64,000 nt of DNA. It comes from UBA6522 sp965204155. GTDB taxonomy: Bacteria; Pseudomonadota; Gammaproteobacteria; Steroidobacterales; Rariloculaceae. Both the position numbers and the translations under genes were made by a program. The notes beneath the pieces were generated by a model. It was not told the origin of the DNA and did not search any database. It was given only the letters and a program-made list of their open reading frames with translations. Position 1 is the stretch's first letter. Each line of letters starts with the position of its first letter. The DNA is taken from contig OZ241971.1 in the NCBI GenBank assembly GCA_965204155.1, positions 1,798,001 to 1,862,000 on the forward strand, read 5' to 3'. This document shows, one piece after another, positions 18,917-28,156 of the stretch.

Positions 18917-20561
18917 CGTCCGGTTGATATTGTGGGCAACCTTCGGTCTCGTGCTTTGGTTTACCTACCGGGCGTGGGTACTCCAGTACCCGCCCGAAGC
19001 GCCGCTTGAGCAGGCCCCGGCAGGGCAAACCCCGGACGAACCAGCCCCCGGCGGCGAAGTCGACCTGCCGCAGTTGGACCAGTTGGACCAAGCGGCGCCT
19101 CAACTGACGCTGCCCACCGCACAGTCGGACGAGCCCGGACGCCCGATTCGTGTCAGAACGGATGTCTTCGAAGCGATTATCGACGGCCAGGGCGGGGACC
19201 TGGTGCGCGTCGACCTGCTCGACTACCCCGTAGACAAGAACGCCGAACCGCTGGTGCCCATGCGGCTGCTGGATTTTGCGGGCGACGATCGGTGGGTCTA
19301 TCAGACCGGGTTGCGCAGCACGGCCGGCGAGGGGGAACCGAACCACCTGGCCACGTTCTCTTCGACGCTGAGCGACTATGTGCTCGCGGATTCCGCGGAC
19401 GAACTGACCGTCAGTCTGGACTGGCAGTCTCCAGGGCCGCTCCGGGCGAGAAAGGTCTATACGTTCCGGCGGGGACAATATGCCGTGGATCTGGACCTCG
19501 AGATCGAGAATGACAGCGGTGCGGCCTGGAACGGCGCGGCCTACGCGCAGATCCTGAGGCGCCACAACCCCATGGGCCGCTCGTTTACCTCGGTGGATTC
19601 CTACTCCTTTACGGGTCCGGTGCTCTACGACGGCGACCAGTTCGACAAGCTGGACGTTGACGATCTGCGCACCGAGCCTATCAACCAGAGCTTGGCGGGC
19701 GGCTGGCACGCGAGTATTCAGCATCATTTTCTTGCCGCGGCGGTTCCGCCGCCCCCGGAGGAGATCCATTACCAGGCGTCCGCCCGGGGAGCCGACTATG
19801 TGCTGAGCGCGGTCACGAACGTGGTCGAGGTTCCGCCCGGCACAAGCCGGAACTTCGACTTCACCCTGTTCGTCGGTCCGAAACTGCAGGATCAGCTTGC
19901 CGAGGCCGGTCCGCGCCTGGAACTCACTGTCGACTACGGGATTTTCACATTCCTGGCGCTGCCGTTGTTCTGGGTTCTGGACAAGATCTTCGGATTCGTG
20001 GGCAATTGGGGCTGGTCGATCGTGATCACGACCCTGCTGATCAAGCTGGCGTTCTACAAGCTCACCGAGACCAGCGGCCGTTCCATGGCGAAAATGCGCA
20101 AGCTGCAGCCGCGCATGAAGGTCCTGCAGGAAACCTACAAGGACAACCGCGAACAACTCAGCCGCCACATGATGGAGCTGTACAAGAAGGAGAAGGTCAA
20201 CCCGGCAGCCGGCTGTCTGCCCATCCTGATCCAGATGCCCTTCTTCTTCGCCTTCTACTGGGTGCTCATCGAAAGCGTGGAACTGCGCCAGGCGCCGTTC
20301 ATGCTCTGGATCGACGATCTGTCGTCACGGGACCCCTACTTCGTCATGCCGCTGCTCATGGGGGCTGCGATGCTGGTGCAGACCCGGCTGAACCCGGCCC
20401 CGCCGGATCCGATGCAGGCCAGGATCATGCAGATCATGCCCATCGTGTTTACTGCCTTTTTCGCCTTCTTTCCGGCCGGCCTGGTTCTTTACTGGCTCAC
20501 CAACACGGCGCTCTCCATCCTGCAGCAATGGCGGATCAACAAGGTCATCGCCGCCGACTGA
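18909..20561 (+). CDS. yidC: Membrane protein insertase YidC
   Basis: 550 aa from ATG 18909, chosen because MDNVRLILWATFGLVLWFTY forms the N-terminal membrane anchor; the frame is open to 18864. A Pro/Ala/Glu-rich linker and a large periplasmic domain (~residues 80-330) follow. The conserved core segments are WGWSIVITTLLIKLAFY (with Lys in the groove where E. coli has Arg366), the cytoplasmic coiled region KMRKLQPRMKVLQETYKDN, LPILIQMPFFFAFYWVL and a C-terminal pair ending VLYWLTNTALSILQQW. It works alone or with SecYEG to insert membrane proteins, including ATP synthase subunit c. Confidence 0.95.
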   Translation: MDNVRLILWATFGLVLWFTYRAWVLQYPPEAPLEQAPAGQTPDEPAPGGEVDLPQLDQLDQAAPQLTLPTAQSDEPGRPIRVRTDVFEAIIDGQGGDLVRVDLLDYPVDKNAEPLVPMRLLDFAGDDRWVYQTGLRSTAGEGEPNHLATFSSTLSDYVLADSADELTVSLDWQSPGPLRARKVYTFRRGQYAVDLDLEIENDSGAAWNGAAYAQILRRHNPMGRSFTSVDSYSFTGPVLYDGDQFDKLDVDDLRTEPINQSLAGGWHASIQHHFLAAAVPPPPEEIHYQASARGADYVLSAVTNVVEVPPGTSRNFDFTLFVGPKLQDQLAEAGPRLELTVDYGIFTFLALPLFWVLDKIFGFVGNWGWSIVITTLLIKLAFYKLTETSGRSMAKMRKLQPRMKVLQETYKDNREQLSRHMMELYKKEKVNPAAGCLPILIQMPFFFAFYWVLIESVELRQAPFMLWIDDLSSRDPYFVMPLLMGAAMLVQTRLNPAPPDPMQARIMQIMPIVFTAFFAFFPAGLVLYWLTNTALSILQQWRINKVIAAD

Positions 20562-20623
20562 AGGAGTTCGTGCCGTCCGGATGATGTGACTGCAACCCGC
20601 CGTACGGGCGGAGGACGGGATCC

Positions 20624-21973
20624 CTGGTTTACGACGACACCATTGCGGCACTGGCCACCCCTCCGGGCAGGGGCGCGGTCTCCATCGTGCGGGTGTCGGG
20701 CGCGAAGGCGCTGGACATCGGCGTGGAACTGGCCGGCCTGCGGCCCCGCCCCCGTCATGCCCACGTGTGCACGTTCAGGGACAGGGCGGGTCTGCCCTTC
20801 GACCGGGGCATGGTGCTGTTCTTTCCCGGCCCGGGATCGGCCACCGGCGAGGATGTGATCGAGTTGCACGGCCACGGCGGCATGGTGGTGAGCGACTGGC
20901 TGCTGAGCCAGGCCTTCCGCCTCGGGGCGCGGCCAGCCGAGGCCGGCGAGTTTACGTTGCGGGCCTTTCTGAACGACAAGCTGGACCTGGCCCAGGCCGA
21001 AGCCGTGGCGGACCTGGTGGACAGCGGTTCGCGGGCGGCGGCCCGGGCGGCCGCGCGTTCCCTGTGCGGCGCGTTCTCGAAACGCGTACAGGAACTGCAG
21101 ACAGCACTGACCGCGTTGCGGGTCCACCTGGAGGCGTGGCTGGACTTCCCGGACGAGGAACTGGAGCCGGACCCCGACGGCGAACTGGAAGCCGGATTCA
21201 GCGCCGTCTCGGAATCTCTCGAAGGGCTGCTGGGCGAGGCCAGGCAGGGCGCCGTACTTCGCGACGGCCTCAATGTGGTGATCGCCGGGCCGCCCAATGC
21301 GGGCAAGTCGAGCCTGATGAACCGGCTGGCCGGTTACGACGCCGCCATCGTCACGAAGATTCCCGGCACCACGCGCGATCCGCTGCGGGAATACCTGTCC
21401 GTGGATGGATTGCCGGTCTGCATTACCGATACCGCGGGCCTCAGGGCGGCTTCCGATCCCGTGGAAGCCGAGGGCGTACGGCGGGCGCAAAGGGCGGTGG
21501 AGCACGCCGACCGCGTGCTGTGGATGGTGGATATTCGCGAAGACCTGGCCGCCGCGGTGACTCGCGCGCGATCCGAAATCGCCGGCGACATGGCGCTTAC
21601 GCTCATACGGAACAAGGTGGACCTGGTTGCCCGGCAGCCTGGTCTTGAGGATCATGACGGGCTTCCGGTGATACGGCTTTCGGCCCTGACCGGCGAGGGA
21701 ACCGAACTGTTGAGGGAGCATCTCAAGACCATCTCGGGCTTCGGCGGGGAATCCGCCGGTACCTTCAGCGCCCGGTCACGGCACCTGGATGCGCTGCTCC
21801 GGGCCGGGACCCATATTCGCGCCGGATTCGAGCAACTGAAGTCGCAACGGGCTCTGGAACTCGCCGCCGAAGAACTGCGCGCGGCCCAGGGCGCGCTGGG
21901 CGAGGTGACCGGCGAGGTGACGAGCGACGATTTGCTGGGCGAGATCTTTGCAAGCTTCTGTATCGGCAAGTAG
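20624..21973 (+). CDS. mnmE: tRNA uridine-34 modification GTPase MnmE, probable CTG start
   Basis: 449 aa from CTG 20624 (E. coli 454). With MnmG it modifies U34 of some tRNAs. The N-terminal formyl-THF/flavin domain begins VYDDTIAALATPPGRGAVSI, the G domain has GPPNAGKSS (~222-230), GTTRD and DTAGL, and the C-terminus is the essential FCIGK. The conserved N-terminus has no ATG, GTG or TTG: the frame opens after a stop at 20582 and the first canonical codon is GTG 20687, which would delete ~21 conserved residues. GGAGG at 20610-20614 lies 9 bp before CTG 20624. A sequencing error is the alternative. Confidence 0.9.
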   Translation: MVYDDTIAALATPPGRGAVSIVRVSGAKALDIGVELAGLRPRPRHAHVCTFRDRAGLPFDRGMVLFFPGPGSATGEDVIELHGHGGMVVSDWLLSQAFRLGARPAEAGEFTLRAFLNDKLDLAQAEAVADLVDSGSRAAARAAARSLCGAFSKRVQELQTALTALRVHLEAWLDFPDEELEPDPDGELEAGFSAVSESLEGLLGEARQGAVLRDGLNVVIAGPPNAGKSSLMNRLAGYDAAIVTKIPGTTRDPLREYLSVDGLPVCITDTAGLRAASDPVEAEGVRRAQRAVEHADRVLWMVDIREDLAAAVTRARSEIAGDMALTLIRNKVDLVARQPGLEDHDGLPVIRLSALTGEGTELLREHLKTISGFGGESAGTFSARSRHLDALLRAGTHIRAGFEQLKSQRALELAAEELRAAQGALGEVTGEVTSDDLLGEIFASFCIGK

Positions 21974-22579
21974 ATGACGGGTTACCGAAGCCGCATGCTT
22001 TCGGGCGTGACGACATCGCTGGATCGCCAGCGGCGTTTCCTGGGCACCCTGGTGAGGGAGCCGTTGTCGGTGGGCGCAGTGGCGCCGAGCAGCCGGCGGC
22101 TGGCCGGTCACATGGCGGCGGACATCGCCCCGGGCTCCCGGGTCATCGAGTTGGGCGCCGGTACCGGGGTGCTGACCCAGGCCATCCTGGAGTCCGGCGT
22201 CGCCGCGGCCGACCTGCTCGTGATCGAGCAGAACGAAGCCTTTTCCGGGATGCTGCGGAAACGATTTCCCGGGGTCGCGGTCGAAACCGGCAACGCGCTG
22301 GACCTGAAGCGGTATGCTGGAGTGCTATCCGGCCCCGCGGACTTCGTGGTGAGCGGGCTGCCCTTGCTGCTCTTCACGCCCGGGCGCAAGCTCCGCCTGC
22401 TGCACCAGGTGTTTTCGGCGCTGACCGAGGCAGGTGCCTTTCACCAATTTACCTACGGTGGACGTTGCCCGGTCGAACGGGCGGTGCTGCGGCGGCTCGG
22501 CCTGGAGGCCACGCTTCTGCGCTTTACGCCGCTGAACATGCCGCCGGCCTTTGTCTATCGGCTTCAGAGGCGCCGATAA
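21974..22579 (+). CDS. PmtA-like class I SAM-dependent methyltransferase (phospholipid N-methyltransferase family)
   Basis: 201 aa. It has the SAM-binding motif VIELGAGTGVLTQ (residues ~56-68), an acidic ribose-binding position (VIEQNE) and a post-motif block VVSGLPLLLF. The N-terminal text (FLGTLVREPLSVGAVAPSSRRLA) is typical of Rhizobium-type PmtA, which methylates phosphatidylethanolamine toward phosphatidylcholine. It lacks the long membrane segments of the PEMT type. The ATG directly abuts the mnmE stop, so it is co-translated with mnmE; it splits the usual mnmE-mnmG neighbourhood. The substrate is unproven. Confidence 0.72.
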   Translation: MTGYRSRMLSGVTTSLDRQRRFLGTLVREPLSVGAVAPSSRRLAGHMAADIAPGSRVIELGAGTGVLTQAILESGVAAADLLVIEQNEAFSGMLRKRFPGVAVETGNALDLKRYAGVLSGPADFVVSGLPLLLFTPGRKLRLLHQVFSALTEAGAFHQFTYGGRCPVERAVLRRLGLEATLLRFTPLNMPPAFVYRLQRRR

Positions 22580-22696
22580 GGGTACGCCCATCCGCGGGTC
22601 GCCCGTCGAACCCCGGTCTGTAACCCTGTCTGCGCCCGGTTGGATTCCGGGAGGCTGGCGGACTGATAGAATTCGGCCTTGCAAAGGCGAATGACC

Positions 22697-24595
22697 ATGG
22701 ATTATCCCGAGCAATTTGACTGTATCGTGGTAGGCGGCGGCCATGCCGGCACCGAGGCGGCGCTCGCCGCCGCTAGGGCCGGCGCACGGACGCTGCTGCT
22801 GACGCATAACCTCGATACGCTCGGCCAGATGAGCTGCAATCCGGCCATCGGCGGGATCGGCAAGGGCCATCTCGCGCGGGAGATCGATGCGCTGGGCGGC
22901 GCCATGGCCCGGGCTGCGGACCGGGCCGGTATTCATTTCCGCACGCTCAACGCCAGCAAGGGACCGGCGGTCCGCGCCACCCGGGCCCAGGCGGATCGTG
23001 TTCTGTACCGAAAGGCCATACGCGGAATGCTCGAAACCCAGCCGGGGCTCAGCCTGCTGCAGCAAGGCGTGGACGATCTTCTGCTGCGCGGCGGACGGGT
23101 TCGGGGCGTGGTCACCCGCATGGGGCTTCGAATCCCGGCGCAGACTGTGGTGTTGACCGTGGGAACCTTCCTCTCCGGCCGGATTCACGTGGGCGGTGCC
23201 AGCCATTCCGGCGGCCGGGCCGGTGATCCGGCGTCCGTCACGCTGGCCGAACGGCTGAGGGAAATGAAGCTCGGGGTGGGGCGGCTCAAGACCGGCACGC
23301 CGCCGCGCATCGACGGGCGCAGCATCGACTTCAGCCGGCTCACGCCGCAGCCCGGGGACGATCCTGCTCCGGTCTTCTCCTTCGTGGGCCGGTGCGCCGA
23401 GCATCCCGCGCAGGTGCCCTGTTACATCACCCGGACCACGGAGAAGACCCACGACATCATCCGCGGCAATCTGCACCGTTCGCCCATGTTCAGCGGGGCC
23501 ATCGAGGGTACCGGCCCCCGGTACTGCCCGTCGATCGAGGACAAGGTGGTGCGCTTCGCCGACAAGGGCGCACACCAGATATTCGTCGAGCCCGAGGGTC
23601 TGGACACGCACGAGATCTATCCCAACGGCATCTCCACCAGCCTGCCCTTCGACGTGCAACACGAGTTCGTGCGCTCCATCGTCGGTTTCGAGGAGGCGCA
23701 GATCACCCGGCCGGGCTATGCCATCGAGTACGATTTCTTCGATCCGCGGGAACTTGCGCCCAGCCTGCGCACCAGGGCGGTCGAGGGGCTGTACTTCGCG
23801 GGCCAGATCAACGGCACTACGGGCTACGAGGAGGCCGCCGCGCAGGGGCTCGTGGCCGGGGTCAACGCCGCGCGGGAGAGTCGCGGGCTTGCGCCCTGGA
23901 CTCCGCGCCGCGACGAGGCCTACATCGGCGTGTTGATCGACGACCTGGTCACCAACGGCACGCTGGAGCCGTATCGCATGTTCACCTCACGCGCCGAGTA
24001 CCGGCTGTCGCTGCGAGAGGACAATGCCGATCTGAGGCTCACGCCTAGGGGTCGGGAGCTGGGCATCGTCGACGACGAGCGCTGGCGAAGTTTCCGGACC
24101 AAGCAAGGCGTCATTCAGGCCGAAACGGAGCGCCTCGCCGCCATCGTGGTGCGGCCCGGGGATGTGCCTGCCGCCAGCCCCCTGGGACCGCTGCGGCGCG
24201 AGACGCCCGCGCACCAGCTTCTGAAGAGGCCGGAGTGCCGTTACGATGACCTGGTGGCGCTGCCGCGAGTGGGCGCCGGTCCCGAGGCGGAAGGTCTGAG
24301 CGACGAGATGTACGCACAGGTGGCCGGGCAACTGGAGATCCAGGCTCGCTACCAGGGCTACATCGAGCGCCAGTCCCGCGACATCGAAAGACAGCGCAAG
24401 CACCAGAGCACGCCCGTGCCCGCCGGACTGGACTACTCCCGCGTGCAGGGCCTTTCCAATGAAGTGCGGGAAAAGCTCGCCCGGGTGCAGCCCGCGAGCA
24501 TCGGACAGGCGGCGCGAATATCCGGCGTCACCCCGGCAGCGGTGTCGCTGCTGCTGATTCACCTCAAGAAGCGCGAGTATCGCGAGAGCGCCTGA
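22697..24595 (+). CDS. mnmG: tRNA uridine-34 carboxymethylaminomethyl-modification enzyme MnmG
   Basis: 632 aa (E. coli 629). FAD-binding partner of MnmE. FAD site VVGGGHAGTEAALAAARAG lies at the N-terminus, SCNPAIGGIGKGHL follows, the catalytic region is around CYITRTTEKTHDII, and the C-terminal helical domain binds MnmE/tRNA. Of three in-frame starts (TTG 22679, ATG 22691, ATG 22697), 22697 has the best spacing to AAGG at 22684-22687. A TAGAAT -10-like element at 22667-22672 precedes it. It is followed by the opp cluster rather than rsmG. Confidence 0.96.
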   Translation: MDYPEQFDCIVVGGGHAGTEAALAAARAGARTLLLTHNLDTLGQMSCNPAIGGIGKGHLAREIDALGGAMARAADRAGIHFRTLNASKGPAVRATRAQADRVLYRKAIRGMLETQPGLSLLQQGVDDLLLRGGRVRGVVTRMGLRIPAQTVVLTVGTFLSGRIHVGGASHSGGRAGDPASVTLAERLREMKLGVGRLKTGTPPRIDGRSIDFSRLTPQPGDDPAPVFSFVGRCAEHPAQVPCYITRTTEKTHDIIRGNLHRSPMFSGAIEGTGPRYCPSIEDKVVRFADKGAHQIFVEPEGLDTHEIYPNGISTSLPFDVQHEFVRSIVGFEEAQITRPGYAIEYDFFDPRELAPSLRTRAVEGLYFAGQINGTTGYEEAAAQGLVAGVNAARESRGLAPWTPRRDEAYIGVLIDDLVTNGTLEPYRMFTSRAEYRLSLREDNADLRLTPRGRELGIVDDERWRSFRTKQGVIQAETERLAAIVVRPGDVPAASPLGPLRRETPAHQLLKRPECRYDDLVALPRVGAGPEAEGLSDEMYAQVAGQLEIQARYQGYIERQSRDIERQRKHQSTPVPAGLDYSRVQGLSNEVREKLARVQPASIGQAARISGVTPAAVSLLLIHLKKREYRESA

Positions 24596-24621
24596 GCGCG
24601 CATCAAAGAGAGGGCAATTGC

Positions 24622-26253
24622 ATGAACATGAATCATTTTGTCGCGACCGTCCTGATGACGATCGGCTTGTACGGCTGCGGTGCGGAAACGGATCGGGCGG
24701 AGCCCATCGGCGGGGCGAGCGGGCAGGAGCTCGCGGAAGAGCAGGTGCTCCGGTGGGGCAACGGCGCGGAACCGGGCTCTCTCGACCCCCACCGCACTCA
24801 GGGCGTACCCGGCTCCAATATCGGCCGCGATCTCTTCGAGGGGCTCACGAGCGAGGCGCCGGACGGGACCGTCATTGCAGGCGCGGCAGAGTCCTGGGAG
24901 ATCAGCGACGACGGCAAGACGTACCGCTTTTTCCTGCGTCCCGAGGCGCGCTGGTCCAACGGCGATCCCGTCACCGCGGACGATTTCGTCTACAGCCTGC
25001 GGCGCAGCCTGGACCCGGCGACGTTGTCCAATTACACCTTCATCCTCAATCCCATCCTGAACGCGGAGGCGGTGGCGGCAGGGGAGTTACCCACAACGGA
25101 GGTGGGCGTCCGGGCGCTCGACACGCATACGCTGGAAATCCAGCTTGAAAACATCACGCCCTACTTTCTCGGGCTGCTGACCCACTCCGCCAGTTATCCC
25201 GTTCATCCGCCCAGCGCCGAAGCGCATGGCAATCAGTACGCGCGACCGGGCAACCTTGTGTCCAACGGCGCCTACCGGCTCGAGGAATGGGTCGTGCAAT
25301 CCCACGTGAAGCTGGTCCGCAACGAGAATTACTGGGACAACGGCCGTACGACGATCGACGAGGTCTGGTACTACCCGACCGAGGATCAGACGGCCGAACT
25401 CAGCCGTTTCCGGGCCGGCGAACTGGACCTCTCCAACGCCATTCCCAAAAGGCAGGTGGACTGGATCCGCGAGAACCTGCCCGAAGAACTGGTGATCTCG
25501 CCCTACCTGGGCACCTACTATTTCGGTTTCAACCTGACCCGCCCACCGTTCCAGGACAGCCCGGAACTGCGCCGCGCGCTGGCCCTGGCCGTGGACCGGG
25601 ACATCATCACGGGACAGGTGACCAATGCCGGTGAGGTGCCCGCCTACGGCTGGGTGCCCCCGGTGCAGAACTACACGGGCCAGCAAATGCCAGAAGCGGC
25701 CTGGACCCAGGAAGAGCGGGTAGCGGAGGCGCGCCGGCTCTACGCCCTGGCCGGTTATTCGGAAGAAAATCCGCTGCGCACGCGGATTCTCTACAACACC
25801 CAGGAAGATCACAGGCGTATCGCCGTGGCGATTGCGTCCATGTGGAAACAGACCCTGGGCGTGGAGGTGGAGATTCTCAACCAGGAGTGGAAGGTTTTCC
25901 TGGATACGCGCCAGCAGAAGATCGAGACGGAACTTTATCGGAGCGGGTGGATCGGCGACTACAACGATGCCTATACGTTCGCGGAACTGTTCGCCTCGGG
26001 AAGCGGGCTCAATCACACGGGATACTCGAGTCCGGACTACGACCGGCTGCTTCGGGAAGCCTCGGCGGAAGGGGACATGAAGCGCCGCGCGGAACTCCTC
26101 CAGCAGGCCGAGCGCGTCCTGGTGGAGGACCTGCCGATCATGCCGCTGTATTTCTACGTAACCGCGCGCCTGGTCAGACCCTGGGTGGGCGGTTTCACCC
26201 CCAACATCATGGATCACCACCGATCCCAGAACTTCCATATCCTCAAGCATTAG
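24622..26253 (+). CDS. oppA: Oligopeptide ABC transporter substrate-binding lipoprotein OppA
   Basis: 543 aa. The signal peptide ends in a lipobox, LYGC, so the mature protein starts at Cys18 and is lipid-anchored; Glu/Thr residues follow. The SBP_bac_5 fold is shown by LRWGNGAEPGSLDPHRTQGVPGS-like text near residues 42-60, LFEGLTSEAPDG, and LNPILNAEAVAAGELP. It presents peptides to the OppBC channel. GAGAGGG lies 9 bp before the ATG. It heads a five-domain importer (A, B, C, D, F), all read rightward. Confidence 0.92.
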   Translation: MNMNHFVATVLMTIGLYGCGAETDRAEPIGGASGQELAEEQVLRWGNGAEPGSLDPHRTQGVPGSNIGRDLFEGLTSEAPDGTVIAGAAESWEISDDGKTYRFFLRPEARWSNGDPVTADDFVYSLRRSLDPATLSNYTFILNPILNAEAVAAGELPTTEVGVRALDTHTLEIQLENITPYFLGLLTHSASYPVHPPSAEAHGNQYARPGNLVSNGAYRLEEWVVQSHVKLVRNENYWDNGRTTIDEVWYYPTEDQTAELSRFRAGELDLSNAIPKRQVDWIRENLPEELVISPYLGTYYFGFNLTRPPFQDSPELRRALALAVDRDIITGQVTNAGEVPAYGWVPPVQNYTGQQMPEAAWTQEERVAEARRLYALAGYSEENPLRTRILYNTQEDHRRIAVAIASMWKQTLGVEVEILNQEWKVFLDTRQQKIETELYRSGWIGDYNDAYTFAELFASGSGLNHTGYSSPDYDRLLREASAEGDMKRRAELLQQAERVLVEDLPIMPLYFYVTARLVRPWVGGFTPNIMDHHRSQNFHILKH

Positions 26254-26315
26254 TTAAGCCACCGCAGCGGGGGTTCCGGTAGAGCAACAGGGAACGAAGG
26301 GTCAGGGGTAAGCCG

Positions 26316-27239
26316 GTGTTTCGCTACGCGACACGCCGCCTTCTCGGAGCGCTGCCGACGCTCCTGATCCTGTTGGCGTTGGCCTTCTTCCTCATTCGCG
26401 TGGCGCCGGGCGGGCCGTTCGACGCGGAACGGGCGCTGCTGCCGGAGATCGAGGCGAACCTCAGGGCGGCCTATCACCTGGACGAGCCCTTGTATCAGCA
26501 GTTCGGCCGGTATCTGTGGGGCCTGCTGCAAGCCGATTTCGGTCCGTCCTTCCAATACCGCGACTTTTCGGTCACGGAGCTGATCATGACGGGGTTCCCG
26601 GTCTCGCTGAGACTGGGCGGCAGCGCCATGGCCCTGGCGCTGCTGTTTGGCATCACCGCGGGAAGCATCGCGGCGCTACGCCAGAATACGCGCGCCGACT
26701 ACGCGGTGATGTCGGCGTCGATGACCGGCATTTCCATCCCCAACTTCGTCATGGCGCCGCTGTTGATCCTGGTGTTCGCGGTCTATCTGGGATGGCTGCC
26801 GGCCGGCGGCCTGGGCGACGGCTCGCCGCGCAACATGGTGCTGCCGGTGATCGCGCTGGCGCTGCCCCAGATCGCCTACATTTCCCGGCTCACCCGGGGG
26901 AGCATGATCGAGGTGCTGCGCAGCAACTTCATCCGCACCGCCCGGGCGCAGGGATTGCCCATGCACAAGATCGTGCTGAGGCACGCGCTCAAGCCTGCGC
27001 TGCTGCCGGTGGTTTCGTATATGGGTCCGGCCACGGCGGCGGTGATCACGGGTTCCGTGGTCATCGAGCAGATTTTCGGAGTCCCGGGCCTCGGGCGGTT
27101 CTTCGTCCAGGGCGCGCTGAACCGCGACTACACGCTGGTGATGGGCGTGGTGGTGTTCTACGGGGTGCTGATCATCGCCTTCAACCTGCTGGTGGACCTG
27201 GCCTACGCCTGGCTGGACCCCAAGGTGAAGTACTCGTGA
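26316..27239 (+). CDS. oppB: Oligopeptide ABC transporter permease OppB
   Basis: 307 aa with about six membrane helices and a GTG start. The N-terminus (MFRYATRRLLGALPTLLILL) is the OppB/DppB type. The EAA loop, which contacts the ATPase, reads EVLRSNFIRTARAQGLPMHKIVLRHALKPA (quoted in part: RTARAQGLP). It ends overlapping oppC by 4 bp (GTGA), so the two permeases are translated together. Confidence 0.93.
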   Translation: MFRYATRRLLGALPTLLILLALAFFLIRVAPGGPFDAERALLPEIEANLRAAYHLDEPLYQQFGRYLWGLLQADFGPSFQYRDFSVTELIMTGFPVSLRLGGSAMALALLFGITAGSIAALRQNTRADYAVMSASMTGISIPNFVMAPLLILVFAVYLGWLPAGGLGDGSPRNMVLPVIALALPQIAYISRLTRGSMIEVLRSNFIRTARAQGLPMHKIVLRHALKPALLPVVSYMGPATAAVITGSVVIEQIFGVPGLGRFFVQGALNRDYTLVMGVVVFYGVLIIAFNLLVDLAYAWLDPKVKYS

Positions 27240-28126
27240 ACGCGGCAGCCGAGGCCCTTCAGGTACAGGAGGAAGTTGCCGGCCGCAGCCTGTGGGTCGA
27301 CGCCTGGCGGACGCTGCAGAAGAACCGCGCCGCCATGGTTTCCGGCGTGATCATCGGCGTCATGGCGGTGCTGGTCACCGTCGGGCCCTGGTTCAGTCCC
27401 TACAGCTACGACTTCACCGACTGGAGCAACCTGTCCATCGGCCCCAGCCTGGAGACGGGGCACCTGTTCGGCACCGACACGCTCGGGCGGGACCTGTTCG
27501 TGCGTACGCTCTACGGTGGCCGCATCTCGTTGATGGTGGGATTGGCAGCGACGCTGGTGAGCCTGCTCATCGGCATCAGTTACGGCGCCATCGCCGGCTA
27601 TTTCGGCGGCCGGCTGGACAACCTGATGATGCGCATCGTGGACATCCTCTACGCAATGCCCTTCATGTTCTTCGTCATTCTGCTCATGGTGTTCTTCGGG
27701 CGGAACCTCTTCCTCATCTTCGTCGCCCTGGGCGCCATCATCTGGCTGGACATGGCACGAATCGTTCGCGGCCAGACCCTGAGCCTCAAGCACCGCGAGT
27801 TCGTCGAGGCGGCCAGGGCGCAGGGCGTGGGGACGTTTGCGGTGATCCGCCGGCACATCGTGCCGAACCTGCTGGGCGTGGTGGCCGTGTACGTGACGCT
27901 GACCATCCCGCAGGTCATCCTCATGGAATCGTTCCTCAGCTTCCTTGGCCTGGGCGTCCAGGAACCCATGACGTCGTGGGGCGCGCTGGTCAAGGATGGT
28001 TCCGACGAGATGCAGAGTTCGCCCTGGCTGCTGCTCTTCCCGGCGGTGTTTCTCGCCACGACGCTGTTCTGCTTCAATTTCCTCGGCGACGGCATGCGCG
28101 ACGCGCTGGACCCGAAGGATCGCTAG
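27236..28126 (+). CDS. oppC: Oligopeptide ABC transporter permease OppC
   Basis: 296 aa from GTG 27236, which overlaps the oppB stop. An N-terminal cytoplasmic tail and first helix (residues ~32-55) precede the OppC/DppC signature HLFGTDTLGRDLFVRTLYGGRISL, here cited as GTDTLGRDLF. The EAA loop is VEAARAQGVGTFAVIRRHIVPN. The final helices end FNFLGDGMRDALDPKDR, typical of the family. The frame is open upstream into oppB, but that text is a shadow. Confidence 0.93.
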   Translation: MNAAAEALQVQEEVAGRSLWVDAWRTLQKNRAAMVSGVIIGVMAVLVTVGPWFSPYSYDFTDWSNLSIGPSLETGHLFGTDTLGRDLFVRTLYGGRISLMVGLAATLVSLLIGISYGAIAGYFGGRLDNLMMRIVDILYAMPFMFFVILLMVFFGRNLFLIFVALGAIIWLDMARIVRGQTLSLKHREFVEAARAQGVGTFAVIRRHIVPNLLGVVAVYVTLTIPQVILMESFLSFLGLGVQEPMTSWGALVKDGSDEMQSSPWLLLFPAVFLATTLFCFNFLGDGMRDALDPKDR

Positions 28127-28156
28127 CCGGCGCCTGGTTCGGTTGCGCTTCCGGTC

